29,433 nucleotides of DNA, taken from NCBI GenBank assembly GCA_002393835.1, contig DGTW01000320.1:1-29433 (forward strand), in the 5' to 3' direction. This stretch comes from Treponema sp. UBA4326. GTDB lineage: Bacteria; Spirochaetota; Spirochaetia; Treponematales; Treponemataceae. Position 1 is the first letter of the stretch. The number at the start of each line of letters is the position of its first letter. This document shows, in pieces, positions 14,836 to 22,446 of this stretch. Below the pieces are notes generated by a model that had not been told where the DNA came from, did no database searches, and saw nothing but the letters and a program-made list of their open reading frames with translations. A program made the translations under genes and the position numbers.

Positions 14836-16044
14836 TTAGTAGTTGAAAGAGAAGATGACAGGAATAGTCACATTGACATTCTCATTACCATCGACTGAAG
14901 TTCTAAGCCCTGTTGTCGCAACACGGAGACTTGTTGTGACGGTGGCTTTTTCAGTCGCCTTAATAGCAATATATGGAGATGTTGTAAGGTCAGCACCTGT
15001 AAAGCTGTGGTTAGAGTCGAGGTTGTCGAAAACCATGTTCAAGGTACAGCCGAGAGTGATTTTTTCGTCCATCTTGTAGTTCACGTTGAACATATCCCAG
15101 AGAATCAGAGTGTTGTCGCCGTACTCACGGTTCTTTGCAACATCAGATCCGCTAGGAAGGTTAGCATAGCTTGAGAGGTTGTGCATTGTCGTGAAAGAAA
15201 CTGCATCAGTGAGTTTGTATCTTGCTCTCAAATCAAGAGCGAACTCAGTTGCACCGTTTGACCATTCAAGGTCTGATCCGTTTGCAGAATTGTATTTTGA
15301 GTAGTCGTTACACATTGCGAAAGTGCCACCAACCGTAAGATCAAGGTTCTCAATCATAAGAGGGCTTACGAACAATCCCAGAGAAAAGTTCTTCTTGGTG
15401 TAATTTTTTACGGCAAGGTTGAGTTTGATTGTGTCCTCGACTGTAAACATAACCTCGCCTACGAAACCTGCCGAAAGGGAGGGATCCCCGTCGGTGACTT
15501 CACCGCTTTCTTTCGCCGTATTCGCAGCAGTGGCATCAGGATTGTATGTAGATTTTACAAGACCGAATTTTGCCAGAAGAGTTCCCGGCAAAGAATCCTT
15601 GTTTGTGTAAGCGGCTACCATAGCGATTTTTTTCTCCGTGAGGTTGTCGCTGTCTTTTCCGACAAGACCTTTGATAACGCCCGGCTTATAAAGCTCGAAG
15701 TCCTCGTCATCAAGTTCGCCCGCATCCGTGATAACTCGGTTGACAAGGCGAGAGTACCAGACACCTGCGGTAAGCTCTAGATTTCCTGTTGGAATCGGGA
15801 AATTCATCCATCCGTAGTATTGATCCTGTTTAAAAGCACCATTTTCAGTGTCAAAATCAACGACCGCCCCTGCTACGGCAGTAGAAATACCCAATGACAT
15901 GCAGTCGGTTCGGCTGTCATAGTTCAAGTTTCCTGCACTTGAAGAAAAATAGTTGCTGCCTTTATAAGAAAAACTTATATCAGCAGAGAATGCAGCACCC
16001 GCAAGCACTGAGGCAAGCGCAGCTACAGCTACGATTTTTTTCAT
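14836..16044 (-). CDS. Porin-like outer-membrane barrel protein, paralogue 2
   Basis: A 402-aa protein with signal peptide MKKIVAVAALASVLAGAAFS before ADISFSYKG and a C-terminal strand VTIPVIFSFNY. Paralogous to the 17612-16248 product: both contain LPG-x-LL-x-KF, DLRARY and a NVNYK/NANYK strand. ATG 16044 is chosen over an in-frame ATG at 16131 because AGGAGG lies 10 nt upstream and the signal peptide then starts correctly. The 35-nt leader is almost identical to that of the upstream paralogue. First gene of a three-gene operon with 14812-13502 and 13483-11831. Confidence 0.8.
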   Translation of the reverse strand: MKKIVAVAALASVLAGAAFSADISFSYKGSNYFSSSAGNLNYDSRTDCMSLGISTAVAGAVVDFDTENGAFKQDQYYGWMNFPIPTGNLELTAGVWYSRLVNRVITDAGELDDEDFELYKPGVIKGLVGKDSDNLTEKKIAMVAAYTNKDSLPGTLLAKFGLVKSTYNPDATAANTAKESGEVTDGDPSLSAGFVGEVMFTVEDTIKLNLAVKNYTKKNFSLGLFVSPLMIENLDLTVGGTFAMCNDYSKYNSANGSDLEWSNGATEFALDLRARYKLTDAVSFTTMHNLSSYANLPSGSDVAKNREYGDNTLILWDMFNVNYKMDEKITLGCTLNMVFDNLDSNHSFTGADLTTSPYIAIKATEKATVTTSLRVATTGLRTSVDGNENVNVTIPVIFSFNY

Positions 16045-16169
16045 AGGAAAAAATCCTCCTTTTTTAATAAAACTTTTAAGCCAACGGTTAGAATTGATGG
16101 ATATGTTTAAAATTATTGTTCGATGAAACATAACTAAATCCTATTTTTCGAGGCCTATAAGATGAATAC

Positions 16170-16203
16170 AAAAAGAACGACCCTTTGAAGGGGCGTTCTT
16201 TTT
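16170..16203 (-). terminator. Terminator between porin paralogues 1 and 2
   Basis: AAAAAGAACG (16170-16179) pairs with CGTTCTTTTT (16194-16203), with an inner CCC/GGG stem. The A/T tracts lie in the stem. It ends the 17612-16248 transcript and separates it from the operon starting at 16044. Confidence 0.8.
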
Positions 16204-16247
16204 GATAGTGTAAAATTAAATCTGATGAACTCTTAATCTAAACTAGA

Positions 16248-17612
16248 TTACAGTTTGACACGCAATGAAAGTGGAATTGCGATATTTGTTGTCTTAGCAG
16301 ATTTGTATGCATCTTCAACACCGATTCCTGTAACACCGAGCTGAACACCAGTTGTGATTGTTGCGCCCTTAGATGGAGTGATGATGCCGCCGAACTGAGC
16401 TGCGAGCTGAGTTCCACCTACCTTACGAGCATCGCTGTTGGTGAGGACGTTCAAACCAGCTTCAACAAATGCCTTGAAAGTTCCGTTTACTTTGTAGTTT
16501 GCATTTAATACAGTGCTTACCAATCCCTGTGCATCGTTGTCACCAGTCTTGGTGCTTGTCCAGTTCAAATAAACACCAGCTGCCAAAGCTTCATTAATTG
16601 CATAGCGGGCACGCAAGTCTGCAGCCATGTTGGTAACTTTAGCATCTTCATCCTGATTGTCAAAACCGTATGTGAAGCCAACTGTAGCGTTCAAAGCCTC
16701 AATTACTTTAGCTGTGTTGTAGAAACCTGCAAAAGAAGCAGTCTTGTCTTTATCGACATTAGCAATCAAATCAATGTTTCCAAGATCATCCTGTGAATAA
16801 GAAACCTGATAAGTGAATGCAGCTGGAACCTTTTCCCATCCAGAGCCACTTGCAGCTGTGGTCTTTGCTGTATAGTAAGTTCTCGCAGCATCGTAGGCTG
16901 AGCCTTTTGCAATTGTATCTCCGTTTTGTGTATAGTAGTCTGAATCAAGTTTTCCGTCTTTCGTTTTAACTTCAGATGCGACACTATAAGTTGTGCTTGC
17001 TGCTACATTTGCATTGTATTTAGCTACAAACTTGAACAGCAATTTTCCTGGCAAAACATCTGCCAATGTATAGTCAAATACGAAAGCTGGTTTTTTTGAT
17101 CCCTGCAACAGGCCGTGAGCGTCAACATCAACACCTACACCTTTAAGAGCGCTAATTTTGCCTTTTGAATCAGCAACGAAAGTTGCCTTGTTGTTTACAC
17201 CAAGCTTACCCATGAAAAGAATTCCGCCTGGAGCTGTGTAGTTTGACTCGATGAATGAAAGATCATTCTGGTCAGTTGTGACTCGGTTTGTGTAACGAGC
17301 ATCGTTGTAGAATGCCCAGAAGTTTGCCGCACCGACACCGATTTTTGCATAGGCTGTATTAACAGCGACTTTGTCAGTTGCGAAGTCTGTTTTGAGGAAT
17401 GCTTCAACTGGACCTTCTGTCAATGTAACAGATACACTATCTTTCAATGTTGAAGGGATAGAGAACCATGTCTGAACGGTATCTCCCTCATTTGGGATGT
17501 TAAAAGATGCGATTGTTGGCTGGAATTTGATGTCCTGTGCAACTTTCAAATCAGCAGCAAAAGCACTGAATGCCACTGCAGTAATAGCGACTGCGCTTAC
17601 GATTTTTTTCAT
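16248..17612 (-). CDS. Porin-like outer-membrane barrel protein, paralogue 1
   Basis: A 454-aa protein with signal peptide MKKIVSAVAITAVAFSAFAA before DLKV, abundant barrel-like strands and a terminal strand TNIAIPLSLRVKL. Around residues 215-255 it has a hydrophilic insert absent from the neighbours, containing two YYT words (DSDYYTQNGDTIAKG and ARTYYTAKTTAASGSG), probably a surface loop. Strong RBS AGGAGG. It is monocistronic, with its own terminator at 16170-16203. Its 5' region (17613-17815) is shared with the divergent metal regulator gene, so metal-dependent control is possible but unproven. Confidence 0.8.
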   Translation of the reverse strand: MKKIVSAVAITAVAFSAFAADLKVAQDIKFQPTIASFNIPNEGDTVQTWFSIPSTLKDSVSVTLTEGPVEAFLKTDFATDKVAVNTAYAKIGVGAANFWAFYNDARYTNRVTTDQNDLSFIESNYTAPGGILFMGKLGVNNKATFVADSKGKISALKGVGVDVDAHGLLQGSKKPAFVFDYTLADVLPGKLLFKFVAKYNANVAASTTYSVASEVKTKDGKLDSDYYTQNGDTIAKGSAYDAARTYYTAKTTAASGSGWEKVPAAFTYQVSYSQDDLGNIDLIANVDKDKTASFAGFYNTAKVIEALNATVGFTYGFDNQDEDAKVTNMAADLRARYAINEALAAGVYLNWTSTKTGDNDAQGLVSTVLNANYKVNGTFKAFVEAGLNVLTNSDARKVGGTQLAAQFGGIITPSKGATITTGVQLGVTGIGVEDAYKSAKTTNIAIPLSLRVKL

Positions 17613-17759
17613 AGGAAAAAATCCTCCTTTTTTTAATAGGAAATTTAAACCAAGGATTAAATTTCATAGTGAATTTGAAAATTTTGCTCTTTGTACTTTT
17701 CAGTTGCGGTTTATCGCATATGGTTGCGTATTTTACATCGTTTTTGGGAGTAAAATCCT

Positions 17760-17795
17760 TTGCTTTTATTTAGTTAATTTGTTACAATAAACTAA
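17760..17795 (+). promoter_or_regulatory. Metal-regulator gene promoter with overlapping dyad
   Basis: TTGCTT (17760-17765) and TACAAT (17783-17788) are 17 bp apart. An inverted repeat TTAGTT (17770-17775) / AACTAA (17790-17795), with TTGTTACAA inside, overlaps the -10 box, as expected for an autorepressor site. The binding protein is inferred from position. Confidence 0.55.
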
Positions 17796-17815
17796 CAAAA
17801 AATTCGGGGGGTATT

Positions 17816-18184
17816 ATGTACGAGAGCGGTGAAGATTATCTCGAAGCCATACTTAGACTGCAGATTGAAAACGGATTTGTCCGCTCTGTTGATGTCGCTA
17901 ACAAACTTGGTGTTTCTCGCCCCAGTGTAAGCCGGGCTATGGGACTGCTGGAAAAAGACGGTTTCATTGAATTCGGTATGGGAAATATGCTCAAACTTAC
18001 GGCGAAGGGCAAGGAAAAGGCCGAGGACATTTATAACCGCCATAAATTGCTCACTGTTTTTTTGCGCAAAATCACAGGTCTTCCAGAAGACCAGTGCGAA
18101 GAAAATGCCTGCCGTGTAGAGCATCAGGTCGATGCCGATGTTGTGGCAGGCATTCAAAAGTGGGTTGATTCCAACAAAGACTAG
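17816..18184 (+). CDS. DtxR/MntR-family metal-dependent repressor (TroR-like)
   Basis: A 122-aa regulator with a winged HTH (about 21-63, SVDVANKLGVSRPSVSRAMG) and a dimerisation/metal domain. It lacks the C-terminal SH3-like domain, as in MntR. Likely ligands by alignment from memory are Asp7, Glu10, His76, Cys99, Glu102 and His103. Asp7/Glu10 match the MntR pattern and Cys99 (NACRVEH) matches DtxR, a hybrid set. RBS GGGGGG precedes the ATG. No transporter operon follows, unlike treponemal tro loci; it is convergent with the reductase gene (7-bp gap). It probably senses Mn2+ and/or Fe2+. Confidence 0.9.
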   Translation: MYESGEDYLEAILRLQIENGFVRSVDVANKLGVSRPSVSRAMGLLEKDGFIEFGMGNMLKLTAKGKEKAEDIYNRHKLLTVFLRKITGLPEDQCEENACRVEHQVDADVVAGIQKWVDSNKD

Positions 18185-18191
18185 TATTTAA

Positions 18192-19919
18192 TTATTTCTT
18201 CAGCGATTTAAGGGCAGAGTCTGCGGCGATTTTTCCGAAAATGCAGACATCGGCTACGGCATTGCCCCCCAAGCGTTCAGCTCCGTGAATTCCGCCGGTT
18301 ACTTCCCCCGCAGCATAGAGGCCAGGAATTGGGTTTCCGTTTTTTCGCATGACCTGAGCATTTGGATTGATTTTGAGGCCGCCCATTGTGTGATGGATTG
18401 CCGGTGCGACTTCAATAGCATAGAAAGGCGCTCTTGAAAGCTGATGGTTCATCGAATTTGGATTTCTGCCAAAGTCTTCATCTTTGCCTTCTGCCTGGAA
18501 TTTATTGTACTTATTCAGGCTTTCTTCCAAAACAGTTTCATTGATTCCAAGTTTTCCGGCAAGTTCCGTAAGAGTAGCTCCTTGAATGAGCATTCCAGCC
18601 TCTGCATAGCCCTCTATGGCCTTTAATGATTCCCTGACTTTCTGGTCAAAGACGATAAAAGCTATTTTGCCAGGTCCCTTCAGTATTGCGGCAGAAACGA
18701 TGTCTCTTGTCTCGTTTTCATTTACGAAGCGTTTTCCGCTCTTGTTAACGAGGATGGCACCGTTTCCGATTACAGCTTCCGTGACCATAATTCCTGTGCT
18801 GGTGGAAACTGTCGGGTGAATCTGGATGTATTCCATTTGGGTGAGCTCTGCATCAAATTTTTTGACCATTGCAAAAGCGTCGCCCGTGGCTCCCTTGTGG
18901 TTTGTTGTTCCGAAGCCTGCAAGTGCCGCCTGATACATTACTACCATATCTGGATTAGCCGCAAAACCGCCACTGGCAATTATTACTGCTCTGGATCTGA
19001 TATTGTATTTTCCGCCTGAATAAGAAACCGTTACTCCAACTGCGGCTCCGTTCTCTTCGATAATGTCGATAACCTTGTTGTTCAGGCGAATTTCGGCACC
19101 GTTTTCAACAGCTGCTTTGCTGAGAAGGGGAACAAGATGTGCACCAATAGCTCCGCCTCCCTTTGGCCTGTGTGCCCTCTTGTGGCTTGAACCGCCAAAA
19201 ATACCAACATCACTTAAATCTGCTCCGATAAAAGGCTGCTGCAACCACTCAACGATACCCGCAGACTCGTCAACGAGCTTGTGAACCAGAGCCGGATCGT
19301 TCATGTATTTTCCGCCCTTCATGGTATCGTTGAAAAAGGAAGTCTTTGAGTCTTTTATGCCAAGTCTTTCCTGTTCCTTTGTGTAAGCGGCATTGAGACC
19401 GCCAGTGGAAAACCTTGAGTTTCCTCCAACTGTGTCCATTTTTTCGAGAACGATGACATTGGCTCCATTTCTGGCCGCTTCCGTTGCGGCTGTTAAGCCT
19501 GCGTTTCCGGCACCAATAATAACTATATCGCAAGATGTATCGTGGTAGGTAACGGTCGTTGTCTCATAGCCCTGGGCCTTGGCGAGAGCCATGTCCAAAG
19601 CATCAAGAAGCCCGTTGGATGTGATAGAGGCTCCGCTTACAACATCAAGCATACTTGTGCTCTGGTCTTTTAAGAAAGCTGCGAGAATATGGTCTTTGGC
19701 CTTGCTTGAAATTTCAGAAGCTTCGTGATCGTTTATAATTTTTGCCTCAGTGATTTTGCCATTTTCGACAAGAATTTCTACTTCAATAATTCCGTTATGC
19801 CCTCTGCCTGTGCCGACAAAAGTTCCGTCGTGAAGGTCTTTTGACAGCCTGTTGCAGGAAATGCAGGAGAGAATAAAAAAAAGCGAGATAAAAAGCTTTA
19901 AAAGTTTATTAGATTTCAT
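18192..19919 (-). CDS. FMN-binding/FAD fumarate-reductase-like flavoprotein, lipoprotein-anchored
   Basis: A 575-aa exported flavoprotein of the flavocytochrome c/fumarate reductase superfamily. Lipoprotein signal with Cys22 (FFILSCISC). An FMN-binding domain follows (about 30-115) with the ApbE-type flavinylation motif SGASIT (95-100). The FAD domain starts at 131 (DIVIIGAGNAGLTAA) and the C-terminal substrate region includes HHTMGGLKINP and GGIHGAERLGGNA. No haem-binding CXXCH is present. It would reduce fumarate, urocanate or a similar alpha,beta-unsaturated acid at the membrane surface, taking electrons through covalent FMN; the substrate is not readable. RBS GAGGG and a good promoter lie upstream. 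No apbE or membrane electron donor is in the window. Confidence 0.88.
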   Translation of the reverse strand: MKSNKLLKLFISLFFILSCISCNRLSKDLHDGTFVGTGRGHNGIIEVEILVENGKITEAKIINDHEASEISSKAKDHILAAFLKDQSTSMLDVVSGASITSNGLLDALDMALAKAQGYETTTVTYHDTSCDIVIIGAGNAGLTAATEAARNGANVIVLEKMDTVGGNSRFSTGGLNAAYTKEQERLGIKDSKTSFFNDTMKGGKYMNDPALVHKLVDESAGIVEWLQQPFIGADLSDVGIFGGSSHKRAHRPKGGGAIGAHLVPLLSKAAVENGAEIRLNNKVIDIIEENGAAVGVTVSYSGGKYNIRSRAVIIASGGFAANPDMVVMYQAALAGFGTTNHKGATGDAFAMVKKFDAELTQMEYIQIHPTVSTSTGIMVTEAVIGNGAILVNKSGKRFVNENETRDIVSAAILKGPGKIAFIVFDQKVRESLKAIEGYAEAGMLIQGATLTELAGKLGINETVLEESLNKYNKFQAEGKDEDFGRNPNSMNHQLSRAPFYAIEVAPAIHHTMGGLKINPNAQVMRKNGNPIPGLYAAGEVTGGIHGAERLGGNAVADVCIFGKIAADSALKSLKK

Positions 19920-19957
19920 TTTTCCCTCTATATATTGTTTTTAAATCATGGTTATTT

Positions 19958-19986
19958 ATGATAGCAGTATTATTTCCAAATGTAAA
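19958..19986 (-). promoter_or_regulatory. Promoter of the flavoprotein gene
   Basis: On the minus strand TTTACA (19986-19981) and TATCAT (19963-19958) are separated by 17 bp, with TGC before the -10 (extended -10). Each hexamer matches five of six consensus bases. Confidence 0.7.
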
Positions 19987-20010
19987 TAAAATTAAAAATC
20001 CCCTTGTTTT

Positions 20011-20033
20011 TGAGAATCATTCCCATATTGACA
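20011..20033 (+). promoter_or_regulatory. Fur-family box and -35 element upstream of zur
   Basis: TGAGAATCATTCCCA (20011-20025) matches the 7-1-7 Fur-type dyad TGATAATnATTATCA at 11 of 14 positions. It abuts a consensus -35 TTGACA (20028-20033); the -10 (TAATTT, 20051-20056) is weak. Its position favours autoregulation of the zinc operon, and it also lies upstream of the divergent flavoprotein promoter. Confidence 0.6.
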
Positions 20034-20101
20034 TGGATAAAGAAAAAGAGTAATTTGAGACTGTTTCTTAAATTGCGACAAGAGACTGTGAGGAAACTAA
20101 A

Positions 20102-20494
20102 ATGACTTACAACACCGAGCAACGCACGGCGCTCCTTTCTTTCCTGACCGAAAATCCCGACAAGACTTTTTCAGCAAAGCAAATCGCGGAGGCTTTGGCG
20201 GGCAAAAATATCAGCAAAAGCTCCGTCTACCGCAATATAGCAGAGCTTGAGTCCGAGCAAAAAATCAAGCGGGTAACAAAGGCCGGCTGTCACGAATCTT
20301 TCTACCAGTTCTGTGACAATTCTGCCTGCAAAAATCATATCCATCTTTCCTGCACCAAATGCGGTAAAATCTTCCACATGGAAAGTGAGCAGACTGAAAG
20401 ACTGGTGAGCGATGTTGAGGCTGCCGACGGCTTTGAAATTAACCGTGCTGAAACGACCCTTTACGGCCTTTGCCGCGACTGTGGTAAAAATTAG
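20102..20494 (+). CDS. zur: Fur-family regulator, probably zinc uptake regulator Zur
   Basis: A 130-aa repressor with an N-terminal winged HTH (SAKQIAEALAGKNISKSSVY, ending SVYRNIAEL) and a metal-binding/dimerisation domain. Two structural-zinc CXXC pairs are visible: Cys84/Cys87 (SCTKCG) and Cys124/Cys127 (LCRDCG). His-rich sensing residues (NHIHL) and additional Cys in FCDNSAC are present. RBS GAGGA. The znuA, znuC and znuB genes follow in the same direction, so Zur is preferred over Fur or PerR; this rests mainly on context. It likely represses the operon when zinc is plentiful. Confidence 0.88.
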   Translation: MTYNTEQRTALLSFLTENPDKTFSAKQIAEALAGKNISKSSVYRNIAELESEQKIKRVTKAGCHESFYQFCDNSACKNHIHLSCTKCGKIFHMESEQTERLVSDVEAADGFEINRAETTLYGLCRDCGKN

Positions 20495-20501
20495 AATTTG
20501 G

Positions 20502-20606
20502 GTGCCACCCGCTATGCGGGTCGGGCTGCTACAGGTTCCGCTGACGCTCCATTGGCAGGAAACTTCCTTTCCTGCCAACGCTACGCGCCTTCCGTATCCC
20601 TGGCAC
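20502..20606. repeat. Palindromic intergenic repeat, copy 2 (between zur and znuA)
   Basis: Bounded by GTGCCA (20502-20507) and TGGCAC (20601-20606). Inside are ACCCGC-TAT-GCGGGT and an 11-bp perfect stem TTGGCAGGAAA (20552-20562) / TTTCCTGCCAA (20568-20578). It carries the family core TTCCGCTGACGCTCCA (20536-20551). If zur and znuA are co-transcribed the element would be a large RNA structure inside the operon. Confidence 0.7.
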
Positions 20607-20631
20607 ATTGTCTTTTCTGGAGTTTTATTAT

Positions 20632-21627
20632 ATGAAAAAAAAATTATTGACTTCTTTCGGCTTCTTTTGTCTGTGCTTGATTTTATCTTTCTCTTCTTGT
20701 CGCGAGAAATCTGCGGCATCTGCCTCTTCCGCAAGTGAAGGCAAAATTTCTATCCTTGCCACGGTTTTTCCTGCCTATGACTGGGCAAAAAATATTGCCG
20801 CAGCCAGTGAGTCAGTCTATGTTGACTTGCTTTTAAAAGACGGCGTTGACATGCATTCTTATCAGCCTTCAGCGGCAGACATCGTTAAAATTTCCACCGC
20901 TGACATTTTCATCTATGTGGGCGGGGAGTCAGATGCCTGGGTGGAATCCGCCTTAAAAAATGCCTCCAATGAAAAAATGCTGGTCATAAATCTTATGGAT
21001 GTTCTGAAGGGCTTTGTCAAAAAAGAAGAGCTTGTTGAGGGAATGCAGGAAGCTCACGAGGAAGAGCATGGCTCACAAGCCCATCTTGCTGGTCATCCAG
21101 CTGACGAAGAGGAATATGATGAGCATGTCTGGCTTTCACTTAACAATGCCATTGCCGTCTCGAATGAAATTGCCCGAGCCTTAATGGAAAAAGACGAGAC
21201 CAACGCCCAGACTTACATGGCAAATCTTGTGGCCTATGTAGACAAACTCGCCGCCCTAAAGCAGGAATACACAGGTGCTTTCGGTGACAAAACAATCGTC
21301 GTTTGTGACCGCTTTCCTTTCCGCTATCTCACCGATGAGTTCGGGCTAAAGTATTATGCGGCTTTTGCCGGCTGTTCTGCCGAAACCGAGGCCAGCTTTG
21401 ATACAATCGCCTTTCTCTCAGTAAAAGTTCACAATTTGAATTCAGAGAAAGTCTTCGTCACGGAAAGTGCGGACAAAAAAATCGCCCGCACTGTAGTTTC
21501 AAGTGCAGGCGTTAAGGACTGCAAAATCGTCGTCCTCGACTCAATGCAGTCTACCACCTTAAAACAAGCCCAGAAAGGCAAAAACTACCTGGAAGTAATG
21601 CGGGCAAATCTGGAAGCGTTAAAATAA
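20632..21627 (+). CDS. znuA: Zinc ABC transporter substrate-binding lipoprotein
   Basis: A 331-aa extracytoplasmic zinc-binding lipoprotein of cluster A-I. Lipobox FSSC, mature from Cys21. Zn ligands: His in GVDMHSYQPS and His in DEHVWLS. Between them is a His/Glu-rich loop (EEAHEEEHGSQAHLAGH) typical of zinc-specific members. The third canonical His position reads CDRFPFRYLTDEFGL, so Asp may replace it, a variant I associate with some gut bacterial homologues. ATG 20632 is used (CTGGAG RBS, MKKKLL signal start) rather than an upstream in-frame TTG at 20608. It delivers zinc to ZnuBC. Confidence 0.92.
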   Translation: MKKKLLTSFGFFCLCLILSFSSCREKSAASASSASEGKISILATVFPAYDWAKNIAAASESVYVDLLLKDGVDMHSYQPSAADIVKISTADIFIYVGGESDAWVESALKNASNEKMLVINLMDVLKGFVKKEELVEGMQEAHEEEHGSQAHLAGHPADEEEYDEHVWLSLNNAIAVSNEIARALMEKDETNAQTYMANLVAYVDKLAALKQEYTGAFGDKTIVVCDRFPFRYLTDEFGLKYYAAFAGCSAETEASFDTIAFLSVKVHNLNSEKVFVTESADKKIARTVVSSAGVKDCKIVVLDSMQSTTLKQAQKGKNYLEVMRANLEALK

Positions 21628-21706
21628 TCCACAGATTGGCACAGATGAACACAGATTATAATTTTTCTTATATGAAAATCTGTGAAAATCGGTGGAAATC
21701 TGTGGA
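21628..21706. repeat. 79-bp inverted repeat of 10-bp-periodic CACAGATT units between znuA and znuC
   Basis: The left arm has CACAGAT at 21630, 21640 and 21650. The right arm has AATCTGTG, AATCGGTG and AATCTGTG at 21677, 21687 and 21697. The outer 10 bp (TCCACAGATT/AATCTGTGGA) and inner 8 bp (CACAGATT/AATCTGTG) pair perfectly; about 24 of 30 positions pair overall around an A/T-rich loop. It begins at the base after the znuA stop codon. Confidence 0.9.
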
Positions 21707-21726
21707 TAGAATTATGGAGAAGAAAA

Positions 21727-22446
21727 TTGTCACAGCTGACTTGTGAAAACCTTACTTTGGGCTATGACTCAAAGGTAATTATCAAAAATCTCTCTTTTTC
21801 GGTGAATGCTGGAGACTATCTCTGCATTCTGGGCGAAAACGGCAGCGGAAAATCTACCCTTATGAAGACTATCCTTCACCTGATTAAGCCGCTAGACGGA
21901 AAAATCACCACGGGAGACGGCCTTCTTGCAGACGAAATTGGCTACCTTCCCCAGCAAACCATGATTCAAAAGGACTTCCCTGCCAGTGTCCGGGAAATCG
22001 TGCTTTCGGGCTGCCAGTCGCGTTGCGGTCGCAGGCCTTTTTACATAAAGAGCGAGCACCTTCTTGCTGCCCGTGCCATGGCCAAAATGGGAATCACTGA
22101 TCTTGCAAAAAAATGCTACAGGGAACTTTCTGGCGGTCAGCAGCAGCGAGTTCTCCTTGCGCGTGCCTTATGCGCCACGCAAAAAATGCTCTTTTTGGAC
22201 GAGCCGGTTTCCGCCCTTGACCCCCAGGCCCAGGAAGAAATGTATGCCCTTATCGAAAGCCTTCACAAGGAAGGAATCACAATCATAATGATAAGCCACG
22301 ATGTCGAAGCTGCCCTTCGTTATGCCAGTCATGTCCTTCATATAGGCGACAGCATTTTCTTCGGGACGAAGGCCGAGTTCATCCACAAAACAACTTGCCC
22401 TGACTGTAACGGACAAATTCAGAAGATAATCGGAAGGAGAATATAA
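21727..22446 (+). CDS. znuC: Zinc ABC transporter ATP-binding protein
   Basis: A 239-aa cytoplasmic ATPase that energises zinc import. Walker A GENGSGKST (36-44), signature LSGGQQQRVLLARAL, Walker B MLFLDEPVSALD and the H-loop ISHD are all intact. A CPDC motif near the C-terminus (TTCPDCNGQ) could bind zinc, which is speculative. The start is taken as TTG 21727: GGAGAAG lies just upstream and the protein then begins SQLTCENLTLGYD like its family. An in-frame ATG at 21682 lies inside the inverted repeat and would add 15 unrelated residues. Confidence 0.92.
   Translation: MSQLTCENLTLGYDSKVIIKNLSFSVNAGDYLCILGENGSGKSTLMKTILHLIKPLDGKITTGDGLLADEIGYLPQQTMIQKDFPASVREIVLSGCQSRCGRRPFYIKSEHLLAARAMAKMGITDLAKKCYRELSGGQQQRVLLARALCATQKMLFLDEPVSALDPQAQEEMYALIESLHKEGITIIMISHDVEAALRYASHVLHIGDSIFFGTKAEFIHKTTCPDCNGQIQKIIGRRI

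Noticed and set aside
20171..20734. 187-codon minus-strand open frame across zur, the repeat and znuA start
   Set aside because: Antisense to two well-supported genes and a palindromic repeat; no RBS or family signal.
21628..21706. CRISPR-like array
   Set aside because: Units are 7-8 bp with 2-3 bp between them and are arranged as inverted arms; no spacers of CRISPR length and no cas genes.
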